In this document: in pieces, positions 30,688-37,552 of the stretch
How positions within the stretch are numbered: the first letter of the stretch is position 1
How the letters are laid out: every line of letters starts with the position of its first letter
Source: Acidimicrobiia bacterium
GTDB taxonomy: Bacteria; Actinomycetota; Acidimicrobiia; Spongiisociales; UBA5794
Direction: 5' to 3'
DNA: 37,552 nucleotides
Assembly (NCBI GenBank): GCA_026985095.1
Contig: JALSQW010000053.1
Coordinates: forward strand, 1 to 37,552
The notes under the pieces: generated by a model
Database searches by the model: none
Seen by the model: the letters and a program-made list of their open reading frames with translations, nothing else
Told to the model about the DNA's origin: nothing
Translations under genes and position numbers: made by a program

Positions 30688-32052
30688 TCACGACTCGGCG
30701 ATGAGACGCCGGGCGGCGGCTCGATGGCGCTCGACGGCTCCGGGGAGGTCGAAGGTGGTGACCGATCCGTCGACGACCAGCGGGCGCCCGTGGACCCACG
30801 ACCGTGACACCGGGGCCGGCCAGCACAGCACGAGGGCGGCAACGGGGTCGGCCGCCCCGGCGTAGCCGATGTCGCGAACGTCGACGGCCACGACATCGGC
30901 CGCCTTCCCCGGAGCCAGGGCGCCGATGTCGTCACGGCCGAGGACCGCTGCTCCCCCTCGGGTGGCGATCTCGAGAACGGTCCGCGCAGACAGGAGCGAC
31001 CCTCCACCTTCCAAGGCGGTTCTGACCCGAGCGGCGAGTAGCGCCTGGCGGGCCTCCCCCAGGAGGTTGCTTCCATCGTTCGACGCCGACCCGTCCACGC
31101 CCAGGCCGACCCGCACACCGGCGTCGAGGTACTCGCGGAGGGGTGCGACGCCCGAGGCGAGCCGCATGTTCGACGTCGGGCAGTGGGCGATCCCGGTTCC
31201 GGTCGCCGCCAGCATCGCCACACCGGCTGCGTCGACATGGACGCCGTGAGCGAACCAGACATCGTCGCCCATCCATCCGACGCGTTCGGCGTAGCCGATC
31301 GGGTCGACACCGAACGTCTCTCGGCAGAAGCGTTCCTCGTCGATGGTCTCGGCGAGGTGGGTGTGCATCGTCACCCCGTATGCCCGAGCGAGCCTCGCCG
31401 ACTCGATCATCGCCGCGGGGGTGACCGAGAACGGGGAACATGGAGCCACGACGATCCGGATCATCGCGCCCGGTTCGGGATCGTGGAAAGCTTCGATCAG
31501 ACGTTGGGTGTCGGCGAGGATCCCGGCCTCGTCCTCGACGAGATCGTCCGGGGGCAGCCCACCGGCGCTCTCTCCCAGGCTCATCGATCCGCGGGCGGCA
31601 TGGAACCGCATTCCCGTGTCTGCGGCGGCACGGATGGAATCGTCGAGGGTGGAACCGTTCGGGAACACGTAGAGATGGTCCGAGGTCGTGGTACATCCCG
31701 ACAGCGCCAGCTCTCCGAGCCCGACGAGGGTGGACACGGCGATGTCGTCGGGGGTCATCCGCGCCCAGATCGGGTACAGGGCCGTCAGCCAGGCGAACAG
31801 CGACGCGTCCTGGACGTCGGCGACCGCCCGGGTCAGCGTCTGGTACAGATGGTGATGGGTGTCGACGAGTCCGGGGAGGACGACGTGGCCGGTGGCGTCG
31901 AACACCTCGTCCGCCGTTGCCGGGAGCGTGTCGGTCGCCCCGACGTGCTCGATCCAACCGTCCCGGCAGAAGATGCCGCCTCCGGCGATCTCCCTGCGGT
32001 CGTCGTCCATCGTGACGACGACCTCGGCGTTGCGGATCAACAGCGATGACAT
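30688..32052 (-). CDS. 8-oxoguanine deaminase-like amidohydrolase
   Basis: A 454-aa metal-dependent amidohydrolase. The N-terminal region LLIRNAEVVVTMDDDRREIA with GGGIFCRDGWIEHVG and the block DTHHHLYQTLTRAV, LFAWLTALYPIWARM match 8-oxoguanine deaminase and the related TRZ/ATZ group. Metal and catalytic residues: HHH near 72, HTHLAE near 228, AHGVH near 267 and GVDGSASND near 313. 8-Oxoguanine would become urate, detoxifying oxidised purine. The alternative is another guanine/isoguanine-type deaminase of the same subfamily. It starts 5 nt after the aldo/keto reductase stop and is the second gene of that operon. Confidence 0.87.
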   Translation of the reverse strand: MSSLLIRNAEVVVTMDDDRREIAGGGIFCRDGWIEHVGATDTLPATADEVFDATGHVVLPGLVDTHHHLYQTLTRAVADVQDASLFAWLTALYPIWARMTPDDIAVSTLVGLGELALSGCTTTSDHLYVFPNGSTLDDSIRAAADTGMRFHAARGSMSLGESAGGLPPDDLVEDEAGILADTQRLIEAFHDPEPGAMIRIVVAPCSPFSVTPAAMIESARLARAYGVTMHTHLAETIDEERFCRETFGVDPIGYAERVGWMGDDVWFAHGVHVDAAGVAMLAATGTGIAHCPTSNMRLASGVAPLREYLDAGVRVGLGVDGSASNDGSNLLGEARQALLAARVRTALEGGGSLLSARTVLEIATRGGAAVLGRDDIGALAPGKAADVVAVDVRDIGYAGAADPVAALVLCWPAPVSRSWVHGRPLVVDGSVTTFDLPGAVERHRAAARRLIAES

Positions 32053-32057
32053 CGGTT

Positions 32058-33044
32058 TCACCAGCGCTGGTGGACGTGGGGGGCGATCAGGTCCCGGTAG
32101 ATGGCGGCGATCCGCCGGCGCATCCCGGCGTCGAGGGGCTCGAGCGTCGACGCCGATGCGTTGGCTGCTGCCTGGTCCGGGTTCTTCGCGCCGGGGATCA
32201 CGGTCGACACCGACGGATCGTCGAGGATCCATCGCAGCGCGAGCTGCGCCATGGTCCACCCTTCGGGTACCAGAGGTCGCAGCTGTTCGACCGCCGCCAG
32301 CCCCACGTCGTAGGGCACGCCGGCGAAGGTCTCCCCCACGTCGAACGCCTCTCCGTGGCGGTTGAACCGACGGTGATCGTCGGGAGCGAACTCGGTGTCG
32401 GAGGTCAGCTTGCCGGTGAGGAGCCCGCTGGCCAGCGGGACCCGGGCGATCACGCCGATGTCGTGTTCGGCGGCGAGCGGGAGAAAGCGTTCCGCCGGTC
32501 GTTGCCGGAACATGTTGTAGATGATCTGGACGGTCTCGACGCCGGGATACTCGATGGCCGCGAGCGCCTCTTCCACCTTCTCGACGCTGACTCCGTAGTG
32601 GCGGATCTTGCCTTCGTCGACGAGGTCGTCGAGGGCAGCGAAGACCTCGGGCCGGTCGTAGACGTCGGTCGGTGGGCAGTGGAGCTGCAGGACGTCCAGC
32701 GAGTCCATCTGGAGGTTGGTGAGGCTGCGGTCGACGAACCTGCGCAGGTTGTCGGCGGTGTAGCCGTCGGCTCGATGGGGCGACAGACGCCGGCCGGCTT
32801 TGGTCGCGATCACGAGCCGGGCGTCGGGTCGGCCACGCCGAACGGAACCGACGAGGCGCTCGGATCGCCCGTCGCCGTAGACGTCGGCGGTGTCGATGAA
32901 GTCGACGCCGTGGTCGATCGCCGCCTGGATCGTGGCGACGGCATCATCCTCGGCGACCGGGCCCCAGTCGGCGCCGATCGCCCATGCACCGAGTCCGACC
33001 TCGGACACCTCGTATCCCGTGCTTCCCAGTCGTCGGCGTCGCAC
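32058..33044 (-). CDS. Aldo/keto reductase
   Basis: A 328-aa NAD(P)H-dependent TIM-barrel reductase. The tetrad is Asp and Tyr in FIDTADVYGDG, Lys in VIATKAGRRL and His in DVLQLHCPP. The C-terminal cofactor site appears in STVIPGAKNPDQAAANASA. It falls in the broad AKR family of unknown substrate. The start is GTG 33044 with AGGAGGTGGGCG just upstream. It heads an operon with the 8-oxoguanine deaminase-like gene (gap 5 nt) and is divergent from the second F420-type oxidoreductase across 83 bp. Confidence 0.92.
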   Translation of the reverse strand: MRRRRLGSTGYEVSEVGLGAWAIGADWGPVAEDDAVATIQAAIDHGVDFIDTADVYGDGRSERLVGSVRRGRPDARLVIATKAGRRLSPHRADGYTADNLRRFVDRSLTNLQMDSLDVLQLHCPPTDVYDRPEVFAALDDLVDEGKIRHYGVSVEKVEEALAAIEYPGVETVQIIYNMFRQRPAERFLPLAAEHDIGVIARVPLASGLLTGKLTSDTEFAPDDHRRFNRHGEAFDVGETFAGVPYDVGLAAVEQLRPLVPEGWTMAQLALRWILDDPSVSTVIPGAKNPDQAAANASASTLEPLDAGMRRRIAAIYRDLIAPHVHQRW

Positions 33045-33115
33045 CGCCCACCTCCTCGGTCGATCACCCTAGGGGTCGAGGCCCCCCGGACGGCGTCGCG
33101 TCGAGGAGGGACCGG

Positions 33116-33121
33116 TACCGT
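33116..33121 (+). promoter_or_regulatory. Leaderless -10 element (TACCGT)
   Basis: The element ends 6 nt before ATG 33128. Confidence 0.55.
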
Positions 33122-33127
33122 AGGGCC

Positions 33128-34114
33128 ATGAGATACGGAGCGTTCATCCCCCAAGGTTGGAGATTGGATCTGGTCGGTATCGACCGGTCGCGGCACTGGA
33201 GCACGATGCTCGAGGTGGCCCGCACCATCGAGGCGTCCGGCTACGAGTCGTTGTGGGTCTTCGATCATTTCCACACGGTCCCCGAGCCCACCCAGGAGGT
33301 GACCTACGAGGCCTGGACCTTGATGGCCGCCCTCGCCGCCACCACCGAGACGGTCCGGCTCGGCCAGATGTGCACCTCGAACTCGTACCGGATGCCGTCG
33401 TACCTGGCCAAGGTGGCGGCCAACGTCGACGTCATCTCCGACGGCCGACTCGAGATGGGCATCGGGGCCGGATGGTACGAGCACGAGTACCTCGGCTACG
33501 GGTACCCGTTCCCCAAGGCGTCGGTCAGGATCGATCAGCTCGCCGAAGGTGTCGAGATCATGCACCGGATGTGGGGAGACGGAGACGAGGTCGTCTACGA
33601 GGGTCGCTACTACCACCTGGCGGGCGCCATCAACCAGCCCAAACCCGTGCAGCGGCCGCGGATCCCGACCTGGATCGCCGGCGGAGGAGAGCGTCGGACG
33701 CTGCGGGTGGCGGCACGGTTCGCCGACTACACCAACTTCGGGTCGAGCGTCGACGAGTTCGTCCACAAGTCCGAGGTGCTGGCGGGGCACTGCCGGGACG
33801 TCGGGCGCGACGTCGACGAGATCACCCGGTCCATCATGTTCGGGGCGGTGGTCGCGGCAACCGAGCGGGAGGTCGTCGACAAGCTCGACCGCTACGAGAA
33901 CCGGATGGCGGCGGTCGTCGGCCCGGACAAGGCCGCGGAGATGCGCGCCGCCTACGAGCGGTCCGTCGCGGTGGGAACGCCGGACCGGATCGCCGAGCGG
34001 ATCGAGCCGTGGAAGGCGGCGGGAGCCGAGTACGTGATCCTCTACTTCCCCGAGGCGGCGTACGATCGGTCGGGCCTCGAGCTGTTCGCCTCCACGATCG
34101 GGGCCGGCTCCTAG
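33128..34114 (+). CDS. LLM-class F420-dependent oxidoreductase (second copy)
   Basis: A 328-aa luciferase-like barrel protein, F420 branch. Blocks: MRYGAFIPQGWRLDL, ASGYESLWVFDHFHTVPEP, WTLMAALAATTETVRLGQMC, GRLEMGIGAGWYEHEYLGYG followed by YPFPKASVRIDQLAEGVEIM, and PTWIAGGGERRTLRVAARFAD. Only moderately similar to the copy at 16266, so not a recent duplicate. No substrate can be inferred. The start ATG 33128 is fixed by the TACCGT element 6 nt upstream. Its stop TAG is interlocked with the stop of the convergent EamA gene in CTAG (34111-34114). Confidence 0.93.
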   Translation: MRYGAFIPQGWRLDLVGIDRSRHWSTMLEVARTIEASGYESLWVFDHFHTVPEPTQEVTYEAWTLMAALAATTETVRLGQMCTSNSYRMPSYLAKVAANVDVISDGRLEMGIGAGWYEHEYLGYGYPFPKASVRIDQLAEGVEIMHRMWGDGDEVVYEGRYYHLAGAINQPKPVQRPRIPTWIAGGGERRTLRVAARFADYTNFGSSVDEFVHKSEVLAGHCRDVGRDVDEITRSIMFGAVVAATEREVVDKLDRYENRMAAVVGPDKAAEMRAAYERSVAVGTPDRIAERIEPWKAAGAEYVILYFPEAAYDRSGLELFASTIGAGS

Positions 34115-35019
34115 GGATTCGCCGGCGCCGCGGCCCGGACGGGGCCGCGTCCGGCCAGGAACACGCCGACCATGGTCAGCGCCCCGCCCACGACGATGGG
34201 GACCGTGAGGTGCTCGCCGAGGAGCGCGACGCCGCCGACCACGCCGATCACCGGAGCCAGGTAGCCGGTCAGCGCCACCGTCGCGGCGGTGGCGTGGCGC
34301 GACGCGTAGAGGGTGGAGACGAACGGAAGCAACGTCGAACCGAGCCCGAGCGCGACCAGGAGGAGCCAGGTCGACGGGTCCAACGCGGTGGTCCGGACCG
34401 ACGCCGTGGTGAACCCGAAGGCGGTGACGACGACGGCTCCTCCCACGAACATCGGCAGCGCCAGGGTGGCGGTGCCGTGGCGAGGGGCGAACCGCCGGCT
34501 CAGGACGCCGCTCGTCGAGCCTGCGACGACGCCTCCCAGGGCCAGGAGTCCGCCACGAACGACGTCGCCCCCCTGGGCGATCCCCGATTCGCCGGCGGCG
34601 ATGATGAGCGCGGTGCCCGACAAGCCGACGGCCAACCCGACGAGCTGCCGTCGTCGGAGCCGCTCACCGATGGTCGCCGCGGCGATGCCGGCGGTGGTCG
34701 CCGGGATGAGGGTGATGATCAAGCTCTCGACGCCGGCGGAGATGTACTGGAGTGACGCCATGAACAGCATCGGAGCGATCCCGATCCGCGGGATCCCGAT
34801 GATCAACCCATCGCGCCAGGTTCGTCGCTCGAGTCGGTGGCGGCGGGTCACGGCGTACGCCACCACCGCCGCGGTGGCGACGAGCGTGCGGATCACGACG
34901 ACGGTCGGGGTGTTGGCTCCGGCTCCGTAGGCTGCTCGTGTCCCGACTCCCGCCAAGCCCCACCCGATCGACGCGGCCGCGATGGCGATCGGTACGCGAC
35001 TGTGACTCGTCTCCGGCAC
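34111..35019 (-). CDS. EamA/DMT family transporter
   Basis: A 302-aa protein with ten predicted transmembrane segments arranged as two EamA repeats; the first repeat ends near GIAAATIGERLRRRQLVGLA and the second near GYLAPVIGVVGGVALLGEHL. The drug/metabolite transporter superfamily exports small metabolites or amino acids; no substrate is evident. The start is GTG 35019, one nt after the stop of the upstream Ddn-like gene, indicating an operon with coupled translation. It is convergent with the F420-type oxidoreductase, with which it shares the CTAG stop overlap. Confidence 0.9.
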   Translation of the reverse strand: MPETSHSRVPIAIAAASIGWGLAGVGTRAAYGAGANTPTVVVIRTLVATAAVVAYAVTRRHRLERRTWRDGLIIGIPRIGIAPMLFMASLQYISAGVESLIITLIPATTAGIAAATIGERLRRRQLVGLAVGLSGTALIIAAGESGIAQGGDVVRGGLLALGGVVAGSTSGVLSRRFAPRHGTATLALPMFVGGAVVVTAFGFTTASVRTTALDPSTWLLLVALGLGSTLLPFVSTLYASRHATAATVALTGYLAPVIGVVGGVALLGEHLTVPIVVGGALTMVGVFLAGRGPVRAAAPANP

Positions 35020-35020
35020 G

Positions 35021-35464
35021 CTATTCGCCGTCGGGGAGCAGGTCGGCGACGGGTCGCAGCACGACGATGGGGATCTCGCGGCTCGTGCGCGCTTGATAGG
35101 ACGCGTAGCCGTCGTAGGCCGCCACCGCCCGTTCCCACAAGGCGTTCCTCCGGTCCCCGACGAGCGTCTCGGCCACGACGGGGATCGTGTCCGCACCGAT
35201 GTCGATCTGGCATCTCGGGTCGACCGCCAGGTTGGCGTACCAGTCGGGATCGGTGTCGCGTCCACCCCACGAGGCGATCACGACCCATCCGTCGGGCTCG
35301 GTGAGGTACAGGAGCGGGACGGTGTGTGGCCGGCCCGTCACCCGGCCGCGCGTGGTCAACAAGAGCATGTCGTTGTCGACGAGACGCCGGCCGATCCGTC
35401 CGCCGGTCAGCCGGTAGACGCGCCGATGGGCGGCGGAGAGTCGGCGGGCTGTGGCGTCCCTCAC
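35021..35464 (-). CDS. Deazaflavin (F420)-dependent nitroreductase-family protein, Ddn-like
   Basis: A 147-aa split-barrel protein of the DUF385/Ddn family. Family marks: LLLTTRGRVTGRPHTVPLLY, WVVIASWGGRDTDPDWYANL, and AYDGYASYQARTSREIPIVV. Mycobacterial Ddn uses F420H2 to reduce quinones and nitroimidazoles. The start GTG 35464 lies 10 nt after the PEBP-like stop; no strong RBS is visible, so coupling to the upstream gene is likely. With two F420-type oxidoreductases in the same window it supports an F420-producing host. Confidence 0.9.
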   Translation of the reverse strand: MRDATARRLSAAHRRVYRLTGGRIGRRLVDNDMLLLTTRGRVTGRPHTVPLLYLTEPDGWVVIASWGGRDTDPDWYANLAVDPRCQIDIGADTIPVVAETLVGDRRNALWERAVAAYDGYASYQARTSREIPIVVLRPVADLLPDGE

Positions 35465-35474
35465 GTCGGGTCGG

Positions 35475-35912
35475 TCACGGACGCGAGTACAGGCCGACCA
35501 GGAACGCCTCGTCGAGGATGCGGTCGGCGATGGCCCCCAGCACGGTTCCCTTGTCGGCTCCAGGGGGGAGCCCCAAGGCGCCGTCGATGGCGAAGACGTG
35601 GAAGACATAGCGGTGGGTGCCGCTCGGTGGGCAGGGCCCGCCGTAGCCGAGCCGGCCCCACGAGTTGAGCCCCGGCGTCCCGAGGTCCTCGACGCCTTCG
35701 GGGATCTCCTCGATGGGAGCGATGTCGTAGGCCACCCAGTGGTCCCATGTTCCCGCGGGGGCGTCGGGATCGTCCATGATCAGGACGAGCGTTTCGGTTC
35801 CCTCGGGGATCCCGAGGATCTCGAGGGGAGGGGACACGTCCTCGCCGTCGCACGTGTAGCGGGCGGGGATCCGTCCCTCGTTGGCGAATGCGGGGGAACG
35901 CAGCAGCATCAT
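35475..35912 (-). CDS. YbhB/YbcL-type PEBP-like protein
   Basis: A 145-aa phosphatidylethanolamine-binding-protein fold (bacterial Raf-kinase-inhibitor-like). Core motifs: IPARYTCDGEDVSPPLEILG, LVLIMDDPDAPAGTWDHWVA and YGGPCPPSGTHRYVFHVFAI, which form the anion-binding pocket. The function in bacteria is largely unknown. Tandem ATGATG (35912 and 35909) is preceded by AGAGGAG 5 nt upstream of the first ATG. It lies between the UspA gene (19 nt upstream) and the Ddn-like gene (10 nt downstream), probably one minus-strand operon of four genes. Confidence 0.94.
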   Translation of the reverse strand: MMLLRSPAFANEGRIPARYTCDGEDVSPPLEILGIPEGTETLVLIMDDPDAPAGTWDHWVAYDIAPIEEIPEGVEDLGTPGLNSWGRLGYGGPCPPSGTHRYVFHVFAIDGALGLPPGADKGTVLGAIADRILDEAFLVGLYSRP

Positions 35913-35931
35913 CGAGTCTCCTCTCTCGCCC

Positions 35932-36375
35932 TCAGGGAACCAGGAGCACGGGACACGGCGCTTCGTGGACCAGGTGGTGGGCGACCGATCCGAGGACCAC
36001 TCGCTTGAGGAGCCCGCCTCCGTGTTTGCCGATCACGAGGACGTCGGCGTCGGTGCTCTCGCACACCGCGATGAGCCGGCTGGCCGGATCTCCGATCTCC
36101 TCGTCGGTGTCGTAGTCGACCCCGGACAGGTCGAGGGCGTTGACGGTGGTGTCGAGCACCTCTTTCTGGGCGTCGGCGAGGGCATCACCGAGCGCCGTCG
36201 CCGGGGGCGGGGAGCCGACCACGCCCCACCAGCCTTCGGGGGGTCGCACGACGGTGGTGATGATGAGCTTCGCGCCGGTCGCCTTGGCCAATCCTGCTGC
36301 CGTGTTGGCCGCTCGGATCGATTCCTGTGACCCGTCGACTCCCACGACCACGGTTCTCGGGTTCCAGACACTCAT
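35932..36375 (-). CDS. Universal stress protein, UspA family
   Basis: A 147-aa single Usp domain. It starts with RTVVVGVDGSQESIRAANTA. The C-terminal ATP-binding pattern G-x2-G-x9-G-S is present (IGKHGGG to LGSVAHH), then HEAPCPVLLVP. It is therefore predicted to be an ATP-binding USP. ATG 36375 has AGGAG 8 nt upstream, and TAATGT (36408-36413, minus) is a likely -10. It is the first gene of the minus-strand group continuing into the PEBP, Ddn-like and EamA genes. Confidence 0.94.
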   Translation of the reverse strand: MSVWNPRTVVVGVDGSQESIRAANTAAGLAKATGAKLIITTVVRPPEGWWGVVGSPPPATALGDALADAQKEVLDTTVNALDLSGVDYDTDEEIGDPASRLIAVCESTDADVLVIGKHGGGLLKRVVLGSVAHHLVHEAPCPVLLVP

Positions 36376-36407
36376 CGTCGTGCTCCTCGGTCGCTGCGAT
36401 GCCGCGA

Positions 36408-36413
36408 ACATTA
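36408..36413 (-). promoter_or_regulatory. -10-like element (TAATGT) of the uspA-type operon
   Basis: The element lies 33 nt before ATG 36375 and leaves a short leader with AGGAG, the leadered arrangement. Confidence 0.4.
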
Positions 36414-36529
36414 CCGGTCGCCTCCATACCAGCGCACGGGCGGCGAGCGGGGGAGGGGCTTTGGTCCTCACCTGGGGGGACGGATCTCGGGGGCGGGCAT
36501 CGGGCTCGCCGATGGCGTCGGAGGGTCGC

Positions 36530-36535
36530 TATCGT
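36530..36535 (+). promoter_or_regulatory. -10-like element (TATCGT) of the RRM-IF1 operon
   Basis: TATCGT gives a leader of about 95 nt before GTG 36635. A hairpin with CATCGG/CCGATG arms (36498-36514) lies just upstream at the -35 side and could be an operator. The rest of 36376-36634 shows no gene. Confidence 0.4.
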
Positions 36536-36634
36536 TCACGCCGTCGGGATGCGCTCGGTGGGTTCGTGGAGACGGACGCGGCGGGGCCTCGACCATCCGA
36601 GATGCCGGAACGGTCCGGCAGAGAAAGGCAGAGC

Positions 36635-36898
36635 GTGAACATCTACGTCGGGAACCTTCCCTACTCCTATGGCAATGGCGACCTCGAACAGCTCTTCTCC
36701 GAGTACGGAGCCGTCACATCCGCCCAGGTCATCATGGACCGCGACACCGGCCGTTCACGAGGGTTCGGTTTCGTGGAGATGCCGAACGACGACGAGGCGC
36801 GTCGCGCCATCGACGAACTCGCCGGTTCGTCGGTGGGAGGCCGGAACCTCACGGTGAACGAAGCTCGACCCAGACGCGAGAGAAGCTACGAACGCTGA
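36635..36898 (+). CDS. Small RRM RNA-binding protein
   Basis: An 87-aa protein consisting of one RNA recognition motif. RNP2 is NIYVGNLPY at the N-terminus and RNP1 is RGFGFVEM near residue 46; the order beta-alpha-beta-beta-alpha-beta is complete (LEQLFSEYGAVTSAQVIMDR, DEARRAIDELAGSSVGGRNL). A short basic tail, RPRRERSYER, follows. Such proteins are known from cyanobacteria, where several are cold-induced. The start is GTG 36635 with AAAGG 6 nt upstream. The stop overlaps the IF-1 start by one base (TGATG). Confidence 0.92.
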   Translation: MNIYVGNLPYSYGNGDLEQLFSEYGAVTSAQVIMDRDTGRSRGFGFVEMPNDDEARRAIDELAGSSVGGRNLTVNEARPRRERSYER

Positions 36899-37122
36899 TG
36901 GCGGGCAAGGACGATTACGTTCGGGTTCCGGCCACGGTGGTCGAGGTCCTTCGCGACGCGACGTTCCGGGTCAAGCTCGACAACGGACTCGAGGTGATGG
37001 CGAAGGCGTCCGGGAGGATGCGCAAGGGCCGCCTCATCCGGATCCTTCCCGGCGACAAGGTCGACGTCGAGGTCTCGACGTACGATCCGACCAAGGGCCG
37101 GATCGTCTGGCGCTACCGCTAG
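36898..37122 (+). CDS. infA: Translation initiation factor IF-1
   Basis: A 74-aa S1/OB-fold IF-1, which binds the 30S A site during initiation. Signatures: ATVVEVLRDATFRVKLDNGL, SGRMRKGRLIRILPGDKVDV and YDPTKGRIVWRYR. It has one extra residue in the RKGRLIRI turn compared with the usual RKNYIRI pattern, and an atypical first strand (KDDYVRVPA). It is not beside rpmJ/rpsM as in the standard ribosomal-protein operon but is translationally coupled to an RRM protein, so it may be a second, specialised IF-1. A GC-rich hairpin follows. Confidence 0.9.
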   Translation: MAGKDDYVRVPATVVEVLRDATFRVKLDNGLEVMAKASGRMRKGRLIRILPGDKVDVEVSTYDPTKGRIVWRYR

Positions 37123-37123
37123 G

Positions 37124-37154
37124 GCCCGGCCCCTCTCCCGCTCGGGTGCCGGGC
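37124..37154 (+). terminator. Hairpin after infA
   Basis: GCCCGGC (37124-37130) pairs with GCCGGGC (37148-37154), with a nested CCCG/CGGG pair in the loop. It begins 2 nt after the stop codon. There is no T-tract. Nothing else is seen up to 37266. Confidence 0.5.
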
Positions 37155-37266
37155 TGCCCGCGTCTCGTCGTGTAGCGGCTCGGGTCGTGCCGTGACCCTC
37201 CCAACGAGCGACGGGCGTGCCGCCGTCCGGAGAAGCTCCCGGTGCCGTGCAGGCGGCGATCTTCCT

Positions 37267-37404
37267 GAACCCTGGGTTGGTGACACCCCTGTAGGGGGTT
37301 GTGGAACCCTGGGTTGGCGGCACCCCTGTAGGGGGTTGTGGAACCCTGGGTTGGTGACACCCCTGTAGGGGGTTGTGGAACCCTGGGTTGGCGGCACCCC
37401 TGGG
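37267..37404. repeat. 37-bp tandem repeat array (two-palindrome family)
   Basis: Three full 37-bp units (37267-37303, 37304-37340, 37341-37377) and a 27-bp partial (37378-37404). Each has the palindrome AACCCTGGGTT and a second one, CACCCCTGTAGGGGG. Units alternate between GGTGAC and GGCGGC in the linker, giving an A-B-A-B order. GGGTT-GTGG-AACCC can also pair across the unit boundary, so alternative hairpins compete. The array ends 2 nt before the stop of the convergent Bax-inhibitor-like gene and so lies in the shared 3' region. Confidence 0.9.
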
Positions 37405-37406
37405 TC

Positions 37407-37552
37407 TCAGCGGCTGTTGAGCTTGGAGAGGAGGCGGAGGATCTCCAGGTACAGCCAGACGAGCGTGACGAGGAGGCCGAAGGCGGCGTACCACTCCATG
37501 TACGCCGGCGCCCGCCCGGTCACGCCCCGCTCGATGAGATCGAAGTCCAACA
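37407..37552 (-). CDS. Bax inhibitor-1/YccA family membrane protein, C-terminal part
   Basis: The last 48 codons of a gene running beyond the window edge. The visible end, LDFDLIERGVTGRAPAYMEW then YAAFGLLVTLVWLYLEILRL, matches the conserved C-terminus of the bacterial BI-1/YccA family (DFD-x-IE ... EWYAAFGLLVTLVWLYLE). The DFD Asp residues belong to the pH-sensing pair known from BsYetJ-type channels. It is an integral membrane protein; bacterial members are proposed calcium-leak channels or protease modulators. Upstream neighbours are unseen. Confidence 0.85.
   Translation of the reverse strand, partial: LDFDLIERGVTGRAPAYMEWYAAFGLLVTLVWLYLEILRLLSKLNSR

Noticed and set aside
36886-37494. 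Minus-strand frame over infA and the repeat array with NPGFHNPLQG repeats
   Set aside because: The peptide repeats come from reading the palindromic DNA array. The frame runs antisense to infA and in another frame across the BI-1-like gene end.

Overview
The window is G+C-rich (about two thirds by eye), densely packed chromosomal DNA, most likely from a free-living actinobacterium near the Acidimicrobiia. The class-level placement is an inference. It rests on two F420-type luciferase-like oxidoreductases and a Ddn-like deazaflavin enzyme, an Rv1738/DUF1876 protein, an HRDC-bearing UvrD-like helicase, a DUF4214 + L,D-transpeptidase protein and many leaderless promoters (TAnnnT about 6-8 nt before the start codon). 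No rRNA, tRNA, CRISPR array, IS element or phage gene was found.

Layout. 1-3171 (minus): a Thr-stalked secreted protein (cut by the window edge) overlapped by a membrane histidine kinase, then a strictosidine-synthase/SMP-30-like protein. 3227-7029: an unknown protein, an M23 peptidase, an Rv1738-like protein with a leader hairpin, an L,D-transpeptidase and two tiny proteins. 7089-13892: an alpha/beta hydrolase, a heterodimeric ABC exporter with complementary degenerate motifs, and PEP synthase followed by a strong hairpin. 14081-17576: a UMF1-type MFS transporter, a cutinase coupled to an F420-type oxidoreductase, and MsrB. 17642-20012 is the accessory-looking part: a second M23 peptidase whose 5' end carries a 36-bp repeat array, then a 1.19-kb segment with two small exported proteins bounded by a perfect 42-bp direct repeat of the peptidase gene's 3' end. 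20030-24387: divergent UvrD-like and DEAD-box helicases. 24418-29941: a PfkB-kinase/glycosylase-like fusion, TypA, PPK2 and a HisA-like protein lacking the usual catalytic Asp8. 30058-33044: a 29-residue membrane peptide, a lipoprotein, 8-oxoguanine deaminase and an aldo/keto reductase. 33128-36375: a second F420-type oxidoreductase, then an EamA transporter, Ddn-like enzyme, PEBP-like protein and UspA on the minus strand. 36635-37552: an RRM protein overlapping an IF-1 gene, a second repeat array related to the first, and the 3' end of a Bax-inhibitor-1 family gene.

Functional themes are cell-wall remodelling (two M23 enzymes, an L,D-transpeptidase, cutinase), F420 redox chemistry, RNA and ribosome management (DEAD-box, TypA, RRM, IF-1, Rv1738-like) and nucleobase salvage or clean-up (8-oxoguanine deaminase, the kinase/glycosylase fusion). 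The best candidates for something undescribed are the kinase/glycosylase fusion, the 42-bp-bounded insert, and the two-palindrome repeat family present at two loci.
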